Positions 45,716 through 54,279 of a stretch of 64,000 bases of DNA are shown here, piece after piece. The position numbers were made by a program, and so were the translations under genes. The notes beneath the pieces are model-generated. The model saw only the letters and a list, made by a program, of their open reading frames with translations. It did not search any database and was not told where the DNA came from. The stretch's first letter is position 1. The number at the start of each line of letters is the position of its first letter. Source of the DNA: Nocardioides antri (GTDB lineage Bacteria; Actinomycetota; Actinomycetes; Propionibacteriales; Nocardioidaceae); contig NZ_VUJW01000012.1 in assembly GCF_008373765.1 (NCBI RefSeq), forward strand, positions 36,601-100,600. The letters run 5' to 3'.

Positions 45716-46144
45716 TCAGAAGGAGCCGGTCGTGACGCGGGTCGGCTTGGCGGTGAGGACCCACGAGCAGTCGAAGGTCATGCGCGCCGAGTTAGACGAG
45801 TTGGCCTCGCCGCCGATGAAGTCGCCATCGGGCTCGGCGATCACAGCGCTGAAGGTGAACCCCGGTGTGGCTGGCGCGAAAGTGCCGACGCCGTACGGGT
45901 TGAGGGTGCAGGCGACAGTCGTTCCGGAGTTGCTCCAGACCTTCTCCCACAACGTGGTTGTTGCCATGTCCTGAACCGCTGTGAACTCCAAGCGGTATTC
46001 ACGGGCGCCGCCTGCGGCAGCGTCGGCGAATGTTACGAAGTCAGCGTCGGCTTCGCCGCTGGTGATAACTGCCTTTGACACCTGGGCGGTGTACTCGACA
46101 GAGTCGATCTTGATCTTTAGAAGGCGTGTGCCCAATGCAGCCAT
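45716..46144 (-). CDS. Major tail tube protein paralogue 1
   Basis: 142 residues, strongly similar along its length to the 139-residue product that follows. QVSKAVITSGEADADFVTF and FDCSWVLTAKP are kept. Differences cluster in the N-terminal strand and around NPYGVGTFAPATPG. Start overlaps the previous stop (TAATG). Either both form the tube or one is a specialised (terminal) tube subunit. Confidence 0.82.
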   Translation of the reverse strand: MAALGTRLLKIKIDSVEYTAQVSKAVITSGEADADFVTFADAAAGGAREYRLEFTAVQDMATTTLWEKVWSNSGTTVACTLNPYGVGTFAPATPGFTFSAVIAEPDGDFIGGEANSSNSARMTFDCSWVLTAKPTRVTTGSF

Positions 46145-46491
46145 TAGTTGTCTTCCTCTCGATGGCCTTCGATTACGACGACGGGCACTGCACCTGTGTC
46201 CAGTGCCAGTTGCTGGGGCGTCGTTGAAGTGACGACCAGCGATTCCTGAATGGCTTCCACGAGATCGGGGAGGTGCTCGTCCAGGTACTTCTCAGCGGCA
46301 GCGAGGTCCTGAGGCAGCGCCACAATGACTTGCCAAGTGACGATGCCGCCGAATGGGTTGGGGTAGTTCGTCCGTTCGCGTCGGACCATGCCGTCACCGG
46401 GCTTCACGGATTGCCGGAAGTACGGTGAGCAATTGATGCCGCTGACCGTGTTGGCGGCGGCAGCAATCTCGGCACGGACCTGAGCGGACAT
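46144..46491 (-). CDS. Tail terminator/head-closure-like protein
   Basis: 115 residues. It has IPE-like alpha/beta features (TWQVIVALPQDLAAAEKYLDEHLPDLVEAI). By order (after connector genes, before the tail tube) it fits a tail-terminator or minor tail protein. The family is not certain. Confidence 0.6.
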   Translation of the reverse strand: MSAQVRAEIAAAANTVSGINCSPYFRQSVKPGDGMVRRERTNYPNPFGGIVTWQVIVALPQDLAAAEKYLDEHLPDLVEAIQESLVVTSTTPQQLALDTGAVPVVVIEGHREEDN

Positions 46492-46496
46492 TCAGG

Positions 46497-46673
46497 TCAC
46501 TTCGCCGTGACCTTGGCGCCGGACTCCTCGGTGTACTCACCGGGCTGCGACAGCACGAACTGCCCACCGGTGACCTCGACCGTGGAGCCGTCAGGGCGCG
46601 TAACTCGTGCCGGGTCGGGCACTTCCCACACAGACCCGACAGCGGCCTTCTCGGTGCTCTTCTTCTCGGCCAT
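46497..46673 (-). CDS. Small phage protein between connector and tail genes
   Basis: 58 residues: AEKKSTEKAAVGSVWEVPDP, RPDGSTVEVTGGQFVLSQPG, ending VTAK. Short beta-rich protein in the head-tail joining block, with close spacing to neighbours (5 bases from the next start at 46491). Function unknown, perhaps a head-closure accessory. Confidence 0.65.
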   Translation of the reverse strand: MAEKKSTEKAAVGSVWEVPDPARVTRPDGSTVEVTGGQFVLSQPGEYTEESGAKVTAK

Positions 46674-46687
46674 TTAGTTGCTCCTTC

Positions 46688-47014
46688 TCAAGCGACGGGG
46701 ATGGATCGCCAGGGGCCTTCGAGTCGTTCGACCTCGCGGTCGCCGCCGCCAACCCGAGCTGTCGCCACGGCCATCTCCGACATCGAGGCTTGGATGCCAA
46801 GCGGGAGGGCGCGGACAGCGAGGTTGGCGGCGACTCGGCGGCAAAGCGCCTCAGTGAGGTCGGACGGCCACACCGCGTCGTCTGCTGGGACTGCACAGGC
46901 ACGCGCCTGTGCGGCCTTCTCCGCCTTGAAGGCGGACTCAATGTCCGAGGAGTCCCAACTGTGGCCGGCCTGGCTCAGGTAGGACAGGACATCGTCAAGC
47001 GACGGCGCGGGCAT
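46688..47014 (-). CDS. Head-tail connector (HK97 gp6-like)
   Basis: 108 residues, helical. SLDDVLSYLSQAGHSW and LTEALCRRVAANLAVRALP fit phage connector (adaptor) proteins. It follows the capsid gene directly. Assignment by position and helical pattern. Confidence 0.65.
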   Translation of the reverse strand: MPAPSLDDVLSYLSQAGHSWDSSDIESAFKAEKAAQARACAVPADDAVWPSDLTEALCRRVAANLAVRALPLGIQASMSEMAVATARVGGGDREVERLEGPWRSIPVA

Positions 47015-47019
47015 CAGGC

Positions 47020-48174
47020 TCAGACTCCGGCGGTTGTCTCGACCAGAGCGTCGGGACGGACAACGGCGGTGAGGCCGCGCGTCTCAGCGATGGCGTCGAG
47101 GATGTTGTAGCGGAAGTTCTCGCCGTGACTGTCGGTCAGGTAGAGCGAGACCGTGTTGCGGGCGTAGTGCTGCACGCCGCGCTTGAAGTCACCGACGATG
47201 ACCGTGCCTGCCGCCACGACGCCTGCGGTGTCAACCACGGGCGTGAGTCCCCAGTAGGAGTTGGTCTGGTTCGGCGCAGTGCCTGCGGTCGACATGACCT
47301 CGATGTCGAGTTCGATCAGGTCGTCGGCGTTGACGAGGAACGCGTTCGGCGTGAAGCCGTTGGCCTCGACCTCGGCCTTGCCCTTGCGGATCGCGCCGAG
47401 CAGGCCTGCACCGGCAGGGCCAGTCGCAGCGGGGAGGACGGCTGCACTGATCGCAGCGACTGCCTCGGCCTCGACCTTGCGGCGGACCTCGTTCTGCAGT
47501 TCGTTCGTGAGGAACGACTGCACTGCGCTTGCGTCCTCGGCCAACTGGCGAGTGAAGGACGTATGCGCTGCGATGGTCGCGAGCGACCGGCTGGTGACGC
47601 TTGGCTCCCACTCGATGGACGGCTTGAGAGTGTTCTCAGCGACCACGGCTGCGTTGCCGCTGACCTTCGACCAGACGATGTAGTCCACCGAGTTGCCCGA
47701 CACCTGGACCGTGCTGACGAGCGGCAGGATCAGGTTCGGAGTTGCTGTCGGCGTCAGGTCGTAGATCGGGCTGGACGGGAGTGCGTCCGCCATGCTGGCG
47801 AGCGAGTGGGGCAGCGCCCGCATCTCGATGTCAACCTTGCTGGAAGTACCGCGGAAGTTGTACTCGCGGTAGGCATCGCTGCGGACGAACGTCTCGCCCC
47901 AGGTGCTGTTGTCGGGCTTCTCAGCGCGCTCTTCAACGCGCGTGGCGGAGCGGGACAACTTGCCGTCGAGAGCGTCGGCGGACTTCTGTGCATCGAGCAG
48001 ACCAACAAGGCGCTCGATCTGAGAGTCGTACTTCGCGGCGCGTGCCTCGAGGTCGGTGAACGACGAGTCATTCGGGTCGAAGTCTTCTGCGGCTGCCATC
48101 TGGATGGCGGCGTCCCGTGCAGAGTCACGGGCTGAACGCAGCTGGTCTAGCTGCTCAAGAACTGGGTTCTTCAT
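47020..48174 (-). CDS. HK97-type major capsid protein
   Basis: 384 residues from ATG 48174 (KNPVLEQLDQLRSARDSARD); GAGGAGG lies 8-14 bases upstream. The N-terminal 100 residues are a coiled-coil delta scaffold, to be cut by the protease. The remainder shows the HK97 fold: TPTATPNLILPLVSTVQVSG, AAHTSFTRQLAEDASAVQSFL, and GVQHYARNTVSLYLTDSHG. A longer frame adds 7 poorly supported residues. Confidence 0.94.
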   Translation of the reverse strand: MKNPVLEQLDQLRSARDSARDAAIQMAAAEDFDPNDSSFTDLEARAAKYDSQIERLVGLLDAQKSADALDGKLSRSATRVEERAEKPDNSTWGETFVRSDAYREYNFRGTSSKVDIEMRALPHSLASMADALPSSPIYDLTPTATPNLILPLVSTVQVSGNSVDYIVWSKVSGNAAVVAENTLKPSIEWEPSVTSRSLATIAAHTSFTRQLAEDASAVQSFLTNELQNEVRRKVEAEAVAAISAAVLPAATGPAGAGLLGAIRKGKAEVEANGFTPNAFLVNADDLIELDIEVMSTAGTAPNQTNSYWGLTPVVDTAGVVAAGTVIVGDFKRGVQHYARNTVSLYLTDSHGENFRYNILDAIAETRGLTAVVRPDALVETTAGV

Positions 48175-48334
48175 GAAAAAGCGCCTCCTCGGCACTCATA
48201 GACGGATGACTTACACATCTGTGGAGTGCGGGGGAGGCGAGCGTTCGGGATTACCGGGGCGTAAAGCCGTGGCTTTCCGAGGGCATCAACCGATAGCCGC
48301 AGATATTCTGTTGTTAATACGTTAACGCGACTGC
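48175..48334 (-). promoter_or_regulatory. Structured leader between protease and capsid genes
   Basis: An unusually long 160-base gap inside the late operon. It contains the dyad GTTAA-CGTA-TTAAC just after the protease stop and the hairpin AAAGCC-AC-GGCTTT, then GAGGAGG before the capsid ATG. It may raise capsid translation or hold an extra promoter. No gene is seen. Confidence 0.45.
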
Positions 48335-48916
48335 TTAGTGGTTTAGTGACCTCAACCGAGCGATGATTTCCTCGCGCTCGCGGTTTAGATCTGCCTCACG
48401 TGCAGAAAGCACGGCGGACTGATCGGCATATGCGCCGTGGTTGACCAGGGCTACGCCCAGCAGGTGACCGCGAGCGTGCCGGACGTGCAGGCCGTCCGGC
48501 TTCCGCGCGACCTTCACGTGGTCGCGCATGACGCGGAACTCGATCGAGCACTGGTCGATGAACCCGTCGACCGTCAGGACCCGCGCCTCTTGCGCCGCCA
48601 GCGTCGATGCGAACTTCATCGTGGCGTAGACGCCATCCGCGCGGTCCTCGACCTCACGGGCGTGGCCGATGAGCGGTCCGTTGTGGTTGTGGAAGAACTT
48701 GCAGCGCGTGGGTGCCTTCGATGCGTTGGCGAAAGCCCCGCGCTCGAACAGTTCAAACAGCCCTTCGCCGAGTTGCGTCTCGTACTCGTACGGCACCGCG
48801 CGGAGACGAACCTCTCCGGTCGCGTCGTCTACGTCGACCGCTTCGACGCTTCGCTGCTGAACCTCGGCGAAGCGCTTCGGCAGGATCAAGCCTTGCTCAA
48901 TCGCTGTCACGCTCAT
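48335..48916 (-). CDS. HK97-family prohead protease
   Basis: 193 residues. KFFHNHNGPLIGHA gives the catalytic His, and IDQCSIEF the catalytic Ser, in the herpesvirus-like assembly-protease fold. It cuts the capsid delta domain during maturation. It lies between portal and capsid, in the normal order. Confidence 0.92.
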   Translation of the reverse strand: MSVTAIEQGLILPKRFAEVQQRSVEAVDVDDATGEVRLRAVPYEYETQLGEGLFELFERGAFANASKAPTRCKFFHNHNGPLIGHAREVEDRADGVYATMKFASTLAAQEARVLTVDGFIDQCSIEFRVMRDHVKVARKPDGLHVRHARGHLLGVALVNHGAYADQSAVLSAREADLNREREEIIARLRSLNH

Positions 48917-49019
48917 CGGTGTCTTCCTCTTCCTCCGGTGCTTGCTCGACCGGCTGCTCTGCCTCTTGCGGAGCGCGGTCGTAACGCCTCTTGGGCGGTG
49001 CGGGTCTACGTGTCGCCAT
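48897..49019 (-). CDS. Small acidic phage protein
   Basis: 40 residues: a basic start (ATRRPAPPKRRYDRAPQEAE) and a Glu/Asp-rich end (EEEEDTDERDSD). Start overlaps the portal end and the stop overlaps the protease start. The tight coupling argues that it is real. Function unknown. Confidence 0.5.
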   Translation of the reverse strand: MATRRPAPPKRRYDRAPQEAEQPVEQAPEEEEDTDERDSD

Positions 49020-50319
49020 TAGTGGCTTCCTCTTCTTCAGAAATGCTTGGGAGTTCGGTGTCAGGAGGCGTCTTTGGTGCCTTTTCGAGTTCAAGCGCGG
49101 GCAGTCCTTCGAGTGCGCGGACCTCGTCCACGGTCAAGATCCCCGCGTCAATTGCGACCTTGTACGCCTGATACCGCTCGCCTGCGGGCGGGTTGGCGAA
49201 GCCGTCAACGGCGACCTTCACGGTCCGGTCGCCGGGCAGCAGCGCAGACAACGTGTCCTGCAGAGCGGTGATCCACGGGCTGAGGCCGAAGTCGCGGTGG
49301 TTGAGCCACGCGTCGCGGGTGTTGGAGTACGTCGCGCTGTTGGCGAGCGAGACTCCGAGGTTCATGGGGTCGATGCCGAACGAGAAGGCCACGTCCGCGA
49401 TGACGAGTCGCTTGACCTCCACGAGGGCGGTGTCAACAGGCGACATCGAGATCGGCGAGAAGTCCGTCGTAGCGTTGAGGATCGCCACCGAGCGGCTGTC
49501 ACCGCCGTGGGCACCGAGCCATGCCTCCTTGAGCGCGGTCGCCTGCTCCTGCGTGAGTCCCGGCTGGTTGACCTTGATGTACCCGGCAGGGACGCCACTG
49601 CGGAACGTGCCCGACGCGTAGGTGTCGACCTGCGAGGCGAGGCCGAACGTCGCGGGGTGCATTCCAAACACGCCCTGGCTGCGGCCATCGACATCGACCG
49701 GCGAGTGCGGATTCCGCATCGCTACGAGGCGATACGTGACGGGGCCAACCGTGGCGTACCCGTCACGCGTGAACAGGACCTCATCGCCGCCATCACCGAG
49801 CACCCACCTCAGCGAGCCGTCATCCTTGGCGCGCTTCGTGCTCAGCAGGTTCGGGTTGATCAGGCGCAGCGTCCCAGCGAGCGGCGCGCCGGACTCGTCC
49901 TCCTGGCACACGAACGCGCCAAGCCCCCACCAGATCGCGGAGCGAAGGAACCCGGTCCAGAAGTCGGAACGGGACAGCCGGTTCACGGCGGGGTAGACAG
50001 ACTCCGAGGTGACGAGCCGGTTGTCCGGACGCAACAGCATCGGGTCGGTGACCCAGCGCGGCGTCTGCAACGGCGAGCCTGCGCCGAGTTGCTGCACCCT
50101 GAACGGTGCGGCGGTGAGCGGTCCCGTGATGAGGGACGTCGCTCGCGTCACGACGGGAAGCGCCTCGGCAGTCGAGCTAGACCCAAGAACCCCAGGCCAC
50201 ATATCGGACCCGATGTAGACGATTCCCTCGCCTCCGGCTAGTTGGAGATTGCCGGTTGCCCGGTGCCACAAACCGCGCTGTTCGGTGTGACCCGCGAGCC
50301 TGCGGGGTGGGTTCGGCAT
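49006..50319 (-). CDS. Phage portal protein (HK97 type)
   Basis: 437 residues. SSSTAEALPVVTRATSLITG, LNHRDFGLSPWITALQDTLSALLPG and the C-terminal helical barrel region are portal features. It forms the ring at the capsid vertex through which DNA enters. Separated from the terminase gene by a reverse-oriented cargo gene. Confidence 0.9.
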   Translation of the reverse strand: MPNPPRRLAGHTEQRGLWHRATGNLQLAGGEGIVYIGSDMWPGVLGSSSTAEALPVVTRATSLITGPLTAAPFRVQQLGAGSPLQTPRWVTDPMLLRPDNRLVTSESVYPAVNRLSRSDFWTGFLRSAIWWGLGAFVCQEDESGAPLAGTLRLINPNLLSTKRAKDDGSLRWVLGDGGDEVLFTRDGYATVGPVTYRLVAMRNPHSPVDVDGRSQGVFGMHPATFGLASQVDTYASGTFRSGVPAGYIKVNQPGLTQEQATALKEAWLGAHGGDSRSVAILNATTDFSPISMSPVDTALVEVKRLVIADVAFSFGIDPMNLGVSLANSATYSNTRDAWLNHRDFGLSPWITALQDTLSALLPGDRTVKVAVDGFANPPAGERYQAYKVAIDAGILTVDEVRALEGLPALELEKAPKTPPDTELPSISEEEEATNGDT

Positions 50320-50408
50320 CGCGCTCCTCTGGATACGACAAAAGGAAGGCGCGACTCTGGCCTGTGGAAATATCGTAATCGCCCGCTGACAGGCCGAGAT
50401 CCGCCAAG

Positions 50409-51275
50409 ATGGGCGCTATGCCCAGCCGCTATTCCGCAACCGTACTCGCCCTCGTGGGTTCTCTCGTCGGTCTCACCGCATGTAGCGACGACGACAAAGC
50501 GAAACCGGCATCCGGAGACAACAGTGCGGAGGTCGTGACCGCCACCGTCACTACCACTGTCTCAGAGGGCGATGGCGCCACTGAGGAAACGTCGGCTACC
50601 GGGGACCCGAACCTGCCGTCGAACGAAGACCTGCAGGCGTACGTCGAAGCCACCACATCTGACACTGTTGGAGAAATCGAGGATTCTCTTCGATTCACCG
50701 CCAAGGGGTCCCTCGCTCACGCGTACGCTACCTACCTGGTCGGCAACTCGACTGCCGTCATATCCAGCGGGGACGCCGGGTTGATGGAGCAGGCAACAGT
50801 GACGCCGATCGAAAACGGGTTCGAAGCCTGCTATCCGTCGGAACCCAACGACTGCAACGAGTACACCGACTTCGAGGGCGAAAACGGGCTCATCGTGGAC
50901 CACAAGGTGAACGGAGAGCCGCTGCGCGGCAACGTCATCGTTGGAGACGGGAAGCCGCAACAGGCAGGCAACCTAGGCACCATCGAACTCGTGGCAGCGC
51001 GAGTGAACAGTGAAGGGAACCTATTCGTTGTCCTGAATGTGCGTTCCGCGTCTCAACCGGTCCAGGTCGGTTGGGGAAGTTCCAGCTACCGGAACAAGGA
51101 CGGTCGTCAGGTCGAGTCCGAAGGCAGCGGTGTGTTCGGCCCGTTAGAACTGGGGCCAGATTCGCTCGGTACGGTGCGCGTGGCCTACGCGAACTCGGAC
51201 CTGGGCGGCACTCTGACGTTCCCGTTGTTCGCAGACGACTTCTACAACGAGCAGGCGGTCACCTTTCAGTTGTAA
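50409..51275 (+). CDS. Phage-encoded lipoprotein (cargo/moron)
   Basis: 288 residues. Signal peptide with lipobox LVGLTACSDD; Thr/Ser/Val-rich linker; C-terminal beta-rich domain resembling DUF4352/Ig-like exported modules (LVAARVNSEGNLFVVLNVRS). It lies between terminase and portal and points against both, so it should have its own promoter and be made in the lysogen. Surface lipoproteins of prophages often block superinfection; that role is only inferred. ATG 50418 is an alternative start. Confidence 0.8.
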   Translation: MGAMPSRYSATVLALVGSLVGLTACSDDDKAKPASGDNSAEVVTATVTTTVSEGDGATEETSATGDPNLPSNEDLQAYVEATTSDTVGEIEDSLRFTAKGSLAHAYATYLVGNSTAVISSGDAGLMEQATVTPIENGFEACYPSEPNDCNEYTDFEGENGLIVDHKVNGEPLRGNVIVGDGKPQQAGNLGTIELVAARVNSEGNLFVVLNVRSASQPVQVGWGSSSYRNKDGRQVESEGSGVFGPLELGPDSLGTVRVAYANSDLGGTLTFPLFADDFYNEQAVTFQL

Positions 51276-51281
51276 CAGTTG

Positions 51282-53087
51282 TCAGTAGATGGCTGAAGGT
51301 TCCTGGGCAGCGCGGGCTGCCGCGCACGCCCACACGGCCGCTTTCACTGCGTCGAGTCGGGCACTCGACCTGATGCGGATTCCATCTGCGGACGGGACGG
51401 CACGAGCGGCGAGAGCCTGCTCGGCAAGAGACTCCGAGCCGTCATGCAGGAACACGCCCTCATCGAGGAGGCGGCGCAGGTCCTGCACGGCGACCTTCGA
51501 TGTGCCTCCCTTCGGCGTCAGCGGGATCTGGGCGAACGCCGGGTCGAGGGCGAGGCTCTTCCCGCACAGCACGGATGGTGCGCCCGCCTGCTTGATGTGC
51601 GCTGCGGCCTCATTGGCGGTCATGAACGACGTCACGGCGACGACGACCCCGCCGTCGTCCTGCAAGTACGCCAGAGCGACACTCAGGCCCTCTCCGAACC
51701 ACGATTCGACCGCGCACGCGGCTGGTGTGCCGGTAGGTGTCGGCGCTGAGGCGTCGATCCACTCGTTCTCGCCGAACACCGGCTCGCCCGGGTTGTTGTT
51801 CCGGCCGCCCGCCATGGACACCCACTGGTTGCAGTAGTTCTGCTTGAACTCCAGCGGGTCCAACTTCTCGACCTTGTCCGCGATCTCCTTGAAGCGCCGC
51901 GTTGACCAGAACGGCGACGCCATCCGCCAGGACTCGGGGTCCCCAGGTTCCATGCTCTTCGGCGCGGACCACTCCGCGATGAAGGTGGACTCCGGCTCCA
52001 GCAGCGTGTCCAGCGCCTGCTGCCGGTAGGTCATGAAAAGGTCGCTCGCGGAGTCGCCCGCAGTCGAGATCAACATCAGCTGTGGCGAAACCGCCTCCGT
52101 CAGGGCGGGGTCGGCTGCCTCCACGACGCTGCGGTGCACCTTCCACGCCTCGTCCACGACGATCATCGACAGCGAGTAGCCCACGCCCATCCCGTCGTTG
52201 GCGGCTGCTAGAAGCCACCTACCGCCGTCCGGTGACTCGACACGGATGTCGCCAGACGCGAGCCGGACTAGCCAGCCCAGGTCCTTGCGCTCCATCGCCC
52301 ACCGCGAGGCCGGCCGCATGATCTCGTGGGCGGTCTGCGCCTTGTGTGCCACCGAGAGGACGGTCTGGTCCTCGTCGCCGAACAGGTCGCGCTGCTGGAT
52401 GCGCCACATCAGCAGGGCGCGCAGCAGCCACGACTTGCCGCACTGCCGCGCCATCGTCACCAGGACGTTGCGCCACACGAGTTCGCCCTCGGCGTCGTGC
52501 TCCAGCATCCGATAGGCCACGGCGCGCTGCCACCAGCGCAGCCCTCCGGTCCGCTTGGCGTGCAGACCAGGATTGTCGTCCGCCCACGCGCAGAAGTCGG
52601 GTCCGTAGGTGCCCGTGGCGCGCGGATGCGGCCCTGTCATGAACCTAGGGGCGACCCCATCCTGCGGAACCTCGCGGAACTCCGCCATCCACTCGATGGA
52701 TCCGCAGAGATCGTTCCAGTCCGTGGCGTCTTGCTCAGGCTCTGCTTCAACACCGTGAGAGAGAGATTGAAACGAGCGGGGGTTGTCTAGGCGGCCGTTC
52801 CTCGAAAAACCGGGCCAGTTCTCGCCGTTTCTGCCCGCTTCGTAGGCTTTTCGCATCACCTCGTGCTGGCCGGTGCTGGCCGAGCATGACGCGTGTTCGT
52901 GCTGCCAGTTCGCGCTAACCCAGATCAAGTCCGGGCGTTCCCACTGGGGGATCTTGTGCCCGACCACCCACTTGTCGCCGGGGTTCACGGGCTTCCCGCA
53001 CTGTCCGCACGGCTGGGGTAGTTGGGTCGCCATACGCGCCCTGATCTGCATTACGCGCGGGCCTGACCACGCCTTCGGTGCCGACAC
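51282..53087 (-). CDS. Large terminase with N-terminal HNH-like domain
   Basis: 601 residues from GTG 53087. The first 75 residues have a Zn/HNH signature: C27-x2-C30, VGHKIP (H44), SANWQHEH (N60, H63/H65), C68. Next comes terminase: Walker A ARQCGKS (213-219), Walker B MIVVDEA, coupling motif ISTAGD, and the C-terminal nuclease. It packages phage DNA. HNH partners are usually separate genes next to the terminase; fusion to its front is unusual. No small terminase is identified. Confidence 0.85.
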   Translation of the reverse strand: MSAPKAWSGPRVMQIRARMATQLPQPCGQCGKPVNPGDKWVVGHKIPQWERPDLIWVSANWQHEHASCSASTGQHEVMRKAYEAGRNGENWPGFSRNGRLDNPRSFQSLSHGVEAEPEQDATDWNDLCGSIEWMAEFREVPQDGVAPRFMTGPHPRATGTYGPDFCAWADDNPGLHAKRTGGLRWWQRAVAYRMLEHDAEGELVWRNVLVTMARQCGKSWLLRALLMWRIQQRDLFGDEDQTVLSVAHKAQTAHEIMRPASRWAMERKDLGWLVRLASGDIRVESPDGGRWLLAAANDGMGVGYSLSMIVVDEAWKVHRSVVEAADPALTEAVSPQLMLISTAGDSASDLFMTYRQQALDTLLEPESTFIAEWSAPKSMEPGDPESWRMASPFWSTRRFKEIADKVEKLDPLEFKQNYCNQWVSMAGGRNNNPGEPVFGENEWIDASAPTPTGTPAACAVESWFGEGLSVALAYLQDDGGVVVAVTSFMTANEAAAHIKQAGAPSVLCGKSLALDPAFAQIPLTPKGGTSKVAVQDLRRLLDEGVFLHDGSESLAEQALAARAVPSADGIRIRSSARLDAVKAAVWACAAARAAQEPSAIY

Positions 53088-53279
53088 CTGGCACTCCCTT
53101 CAATAGGAATGGGTGTCGTTACCGTCGTTAGGTATTGAGTTGAGTTGCTGCGGCGTGAGGATGGGCAACACGCCGAAGTTGACGGCCTACCTCAACCTGT
53201 GGCTCGCGCGAGATACGCTGCGCAGGAGTTTCCCCGACCGCCGTAGTTGTTCGCTGCGTTGTTGAAGTAGGGGAAGCAC

Positions 53280-53444
53280 ATGGTTTGGCTGATCGTCCCG
53301 GTGGTGGTGACGGTGTCGCTCGCCGTCATCGCGGTCTGCAAGTTGAGGTTCGGCACCGTCGCACTGCGCGGCGTTCCTCCAGAGCAGCGGCCTGAGGTTG
53401 TACGCGCAGTCGGTGAGGCGTGGTCGCGGTGGGGGCGGCGCTGA
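53280..53444 (+). CDS. Possible small membrane protein (cargo)
   Basis: 54 residues: VWLIVPVVVTVSLAVIAVCK is a membrane helix, followed by a basic Arg-rich tail ending SRWGRR. AGGGGA precedes the ATG by 5 bases. It points opposite to the surrounding phage genes. The opposing frame lacks good features, but this call rests on the RBS and helix only. Confidence 0.4.
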   Translation: MVWLIVPVVVTVSLAVIAVCKLRFGTVALRGVPPEQRPEVVRAVGEAWSRWGRR

Positions 53445-53445
53445 C

Positions 53446-53622
53446 CTACTGGCGCCGAGGGATCTCGTGGTCCTCGATCCCTGTGCACAGGCTGACGCAC
53501 TCGGCTCTCACGGTGGCCCACACCTTGTCGCCGTCGCCCGAGTCGAAGACCACCTTGTCGGTGACGGTCATCTCCTTCCCGCAGCGGGGGCAGTCGATGA
53601 TGCGCGTCGCGTACTCGGCCAT
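53446..53622 (-). CDS. Small zinc-ribbon phage protein
   Basis: 58 residues. IDCPRCGKEMTVTDKVVFD holds a CxxC; a second pair may be RAECVSLC. It is typical of small phage proteins found between packaging and early regions. ATG at 53622 preferred over longer frames. Function unknown. Confidence 0.6.
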   Translation of the reverse strand: MAEYATRIIDCPRCGKEMTVTDKVVFDSGDGDKVWATVRAECVSLCTGIEDHEIPRRQ

Positions 53623-53649
53623 GTGCCGCACCCTGCCATCCCCGGTTGC

Positions 53650-53940
53650 TCATCCGCCACCACCCGGTCGGTGGATCCCACGGTGCAGGCGCACGACCTG
53701 AGGCTTGTCCGTCAGGTAGACGACGCCACCCACCACCACGGCGTACGGACCCTCACCCTCCACCTGCAGCCCCGGCCACAGGCAGCGGGCCTTCTCCTGC
53801 CACGTGGTGTGGTCGGCGGTGCAGATCGTCCGGCCGTACGCCGCCGCATCGTCCAGCACCTTCTGCTTGTTGGCCTTCGCCGTGGCCTGCGCCTGTCGAG
53901 CTGCGCGGCGGCGTTCCTCGTCAGTGAGTCTCATCGACAT
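53650..53940 (-). CDS. Phage hypothetical protein
   Basis: 96 residues. A basic helical N-terminus (EERRRAARQAQATAKANKQK) and a beta C-terminal part (GPYAVVVGGVVYLTDKPQVV). It overlaps the next gene's end by 20 bases. Not recognised. Confidence 0.6.
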   Translation of the reverse strand: MSMRLTDEERRRAARQAQATAKANKQKVLDDAAAYGRTICTADHTTWQEKARCLWPGLQVEGEGPYAVVVGGVVYLTDKPQVVRLHRGIHRPGGGG

Positions 53941-54163
53941 CCCCGTCGAGGTAGTCCAGGTACTCGGCCAACCTCTCCATCGCGGCTGTCCGCGTCATGC
54001 CGCTCCACAGGTTCCAGGCGATGTGCGCCACGTTGCCGTTGTGGTGTCGGTAGACCTTGACGGTCCAGACCTCCTGCGCCACGTCGTCCGCCAGCTCGTC
54101 GCCGTACTCCGTGACCTCGATGACGTGATCCCCGGTCCCGCTGATCAGCTCGTGGATCCTCAT
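53921..54163 (-). CDS. Phage hypothetical protein
   Basis: 80 residues from ATG 54163, whose ATGA overlaps the stop of the upstream 39-residue zinc-finger gene. RIHELISGTGDHVIEVTEYG, YRHHNGNVAHIAWNLWSG, acidic end DGDVDETH. A longer frame reads across the neighbour and is unlikely. Not recognised. Confidence 0.6.
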   Translation of the reverse strand: MRIHELISGTGDHVIEVTEYGDELADDVAQEVWTVKVYRHHNGNVAHIAWNLWSGMTRTAAMERLAEYLDYLDGDVDETH

Positions 54164-54279
54164 CGGTCCACCACCTTCGCCTGCACGTGGCCGGTCCCCT
54201 CGGCGTGACGCAGCGCGTCCACCACCGGCACGAACCTCAGTCCGCAGATCAGGCACTCCACGGCCTTGGTGTTGTTCAT
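54160..54279 (-). CDS. Small C2H2-like zinc-finger protein
   Basis: 39 residues: CLICGLRFVPVVDALRHAEG then TGHVQAK. Spacing C-x2-C-x12-H-x5-H matches a C2H2 finger, typical of small phage regulators. It starts at the stop of the 102-residue gene and is coupled to the next by ATGA. DNA binding is plausible but unproven. Confidence 0.6.
   Translation of the reverse strand: MNNTKAVECLICGLRFVPVVDALRHAEGTGHVQAKVVDR

Noticed and set aside
53192-53653. Minus-strand frame in the gap upstream of the terminase
   Set aside because: It is antisense to a better-supported short frame and overlaps the zinc-ribbon gene; no ribosome-binding site.
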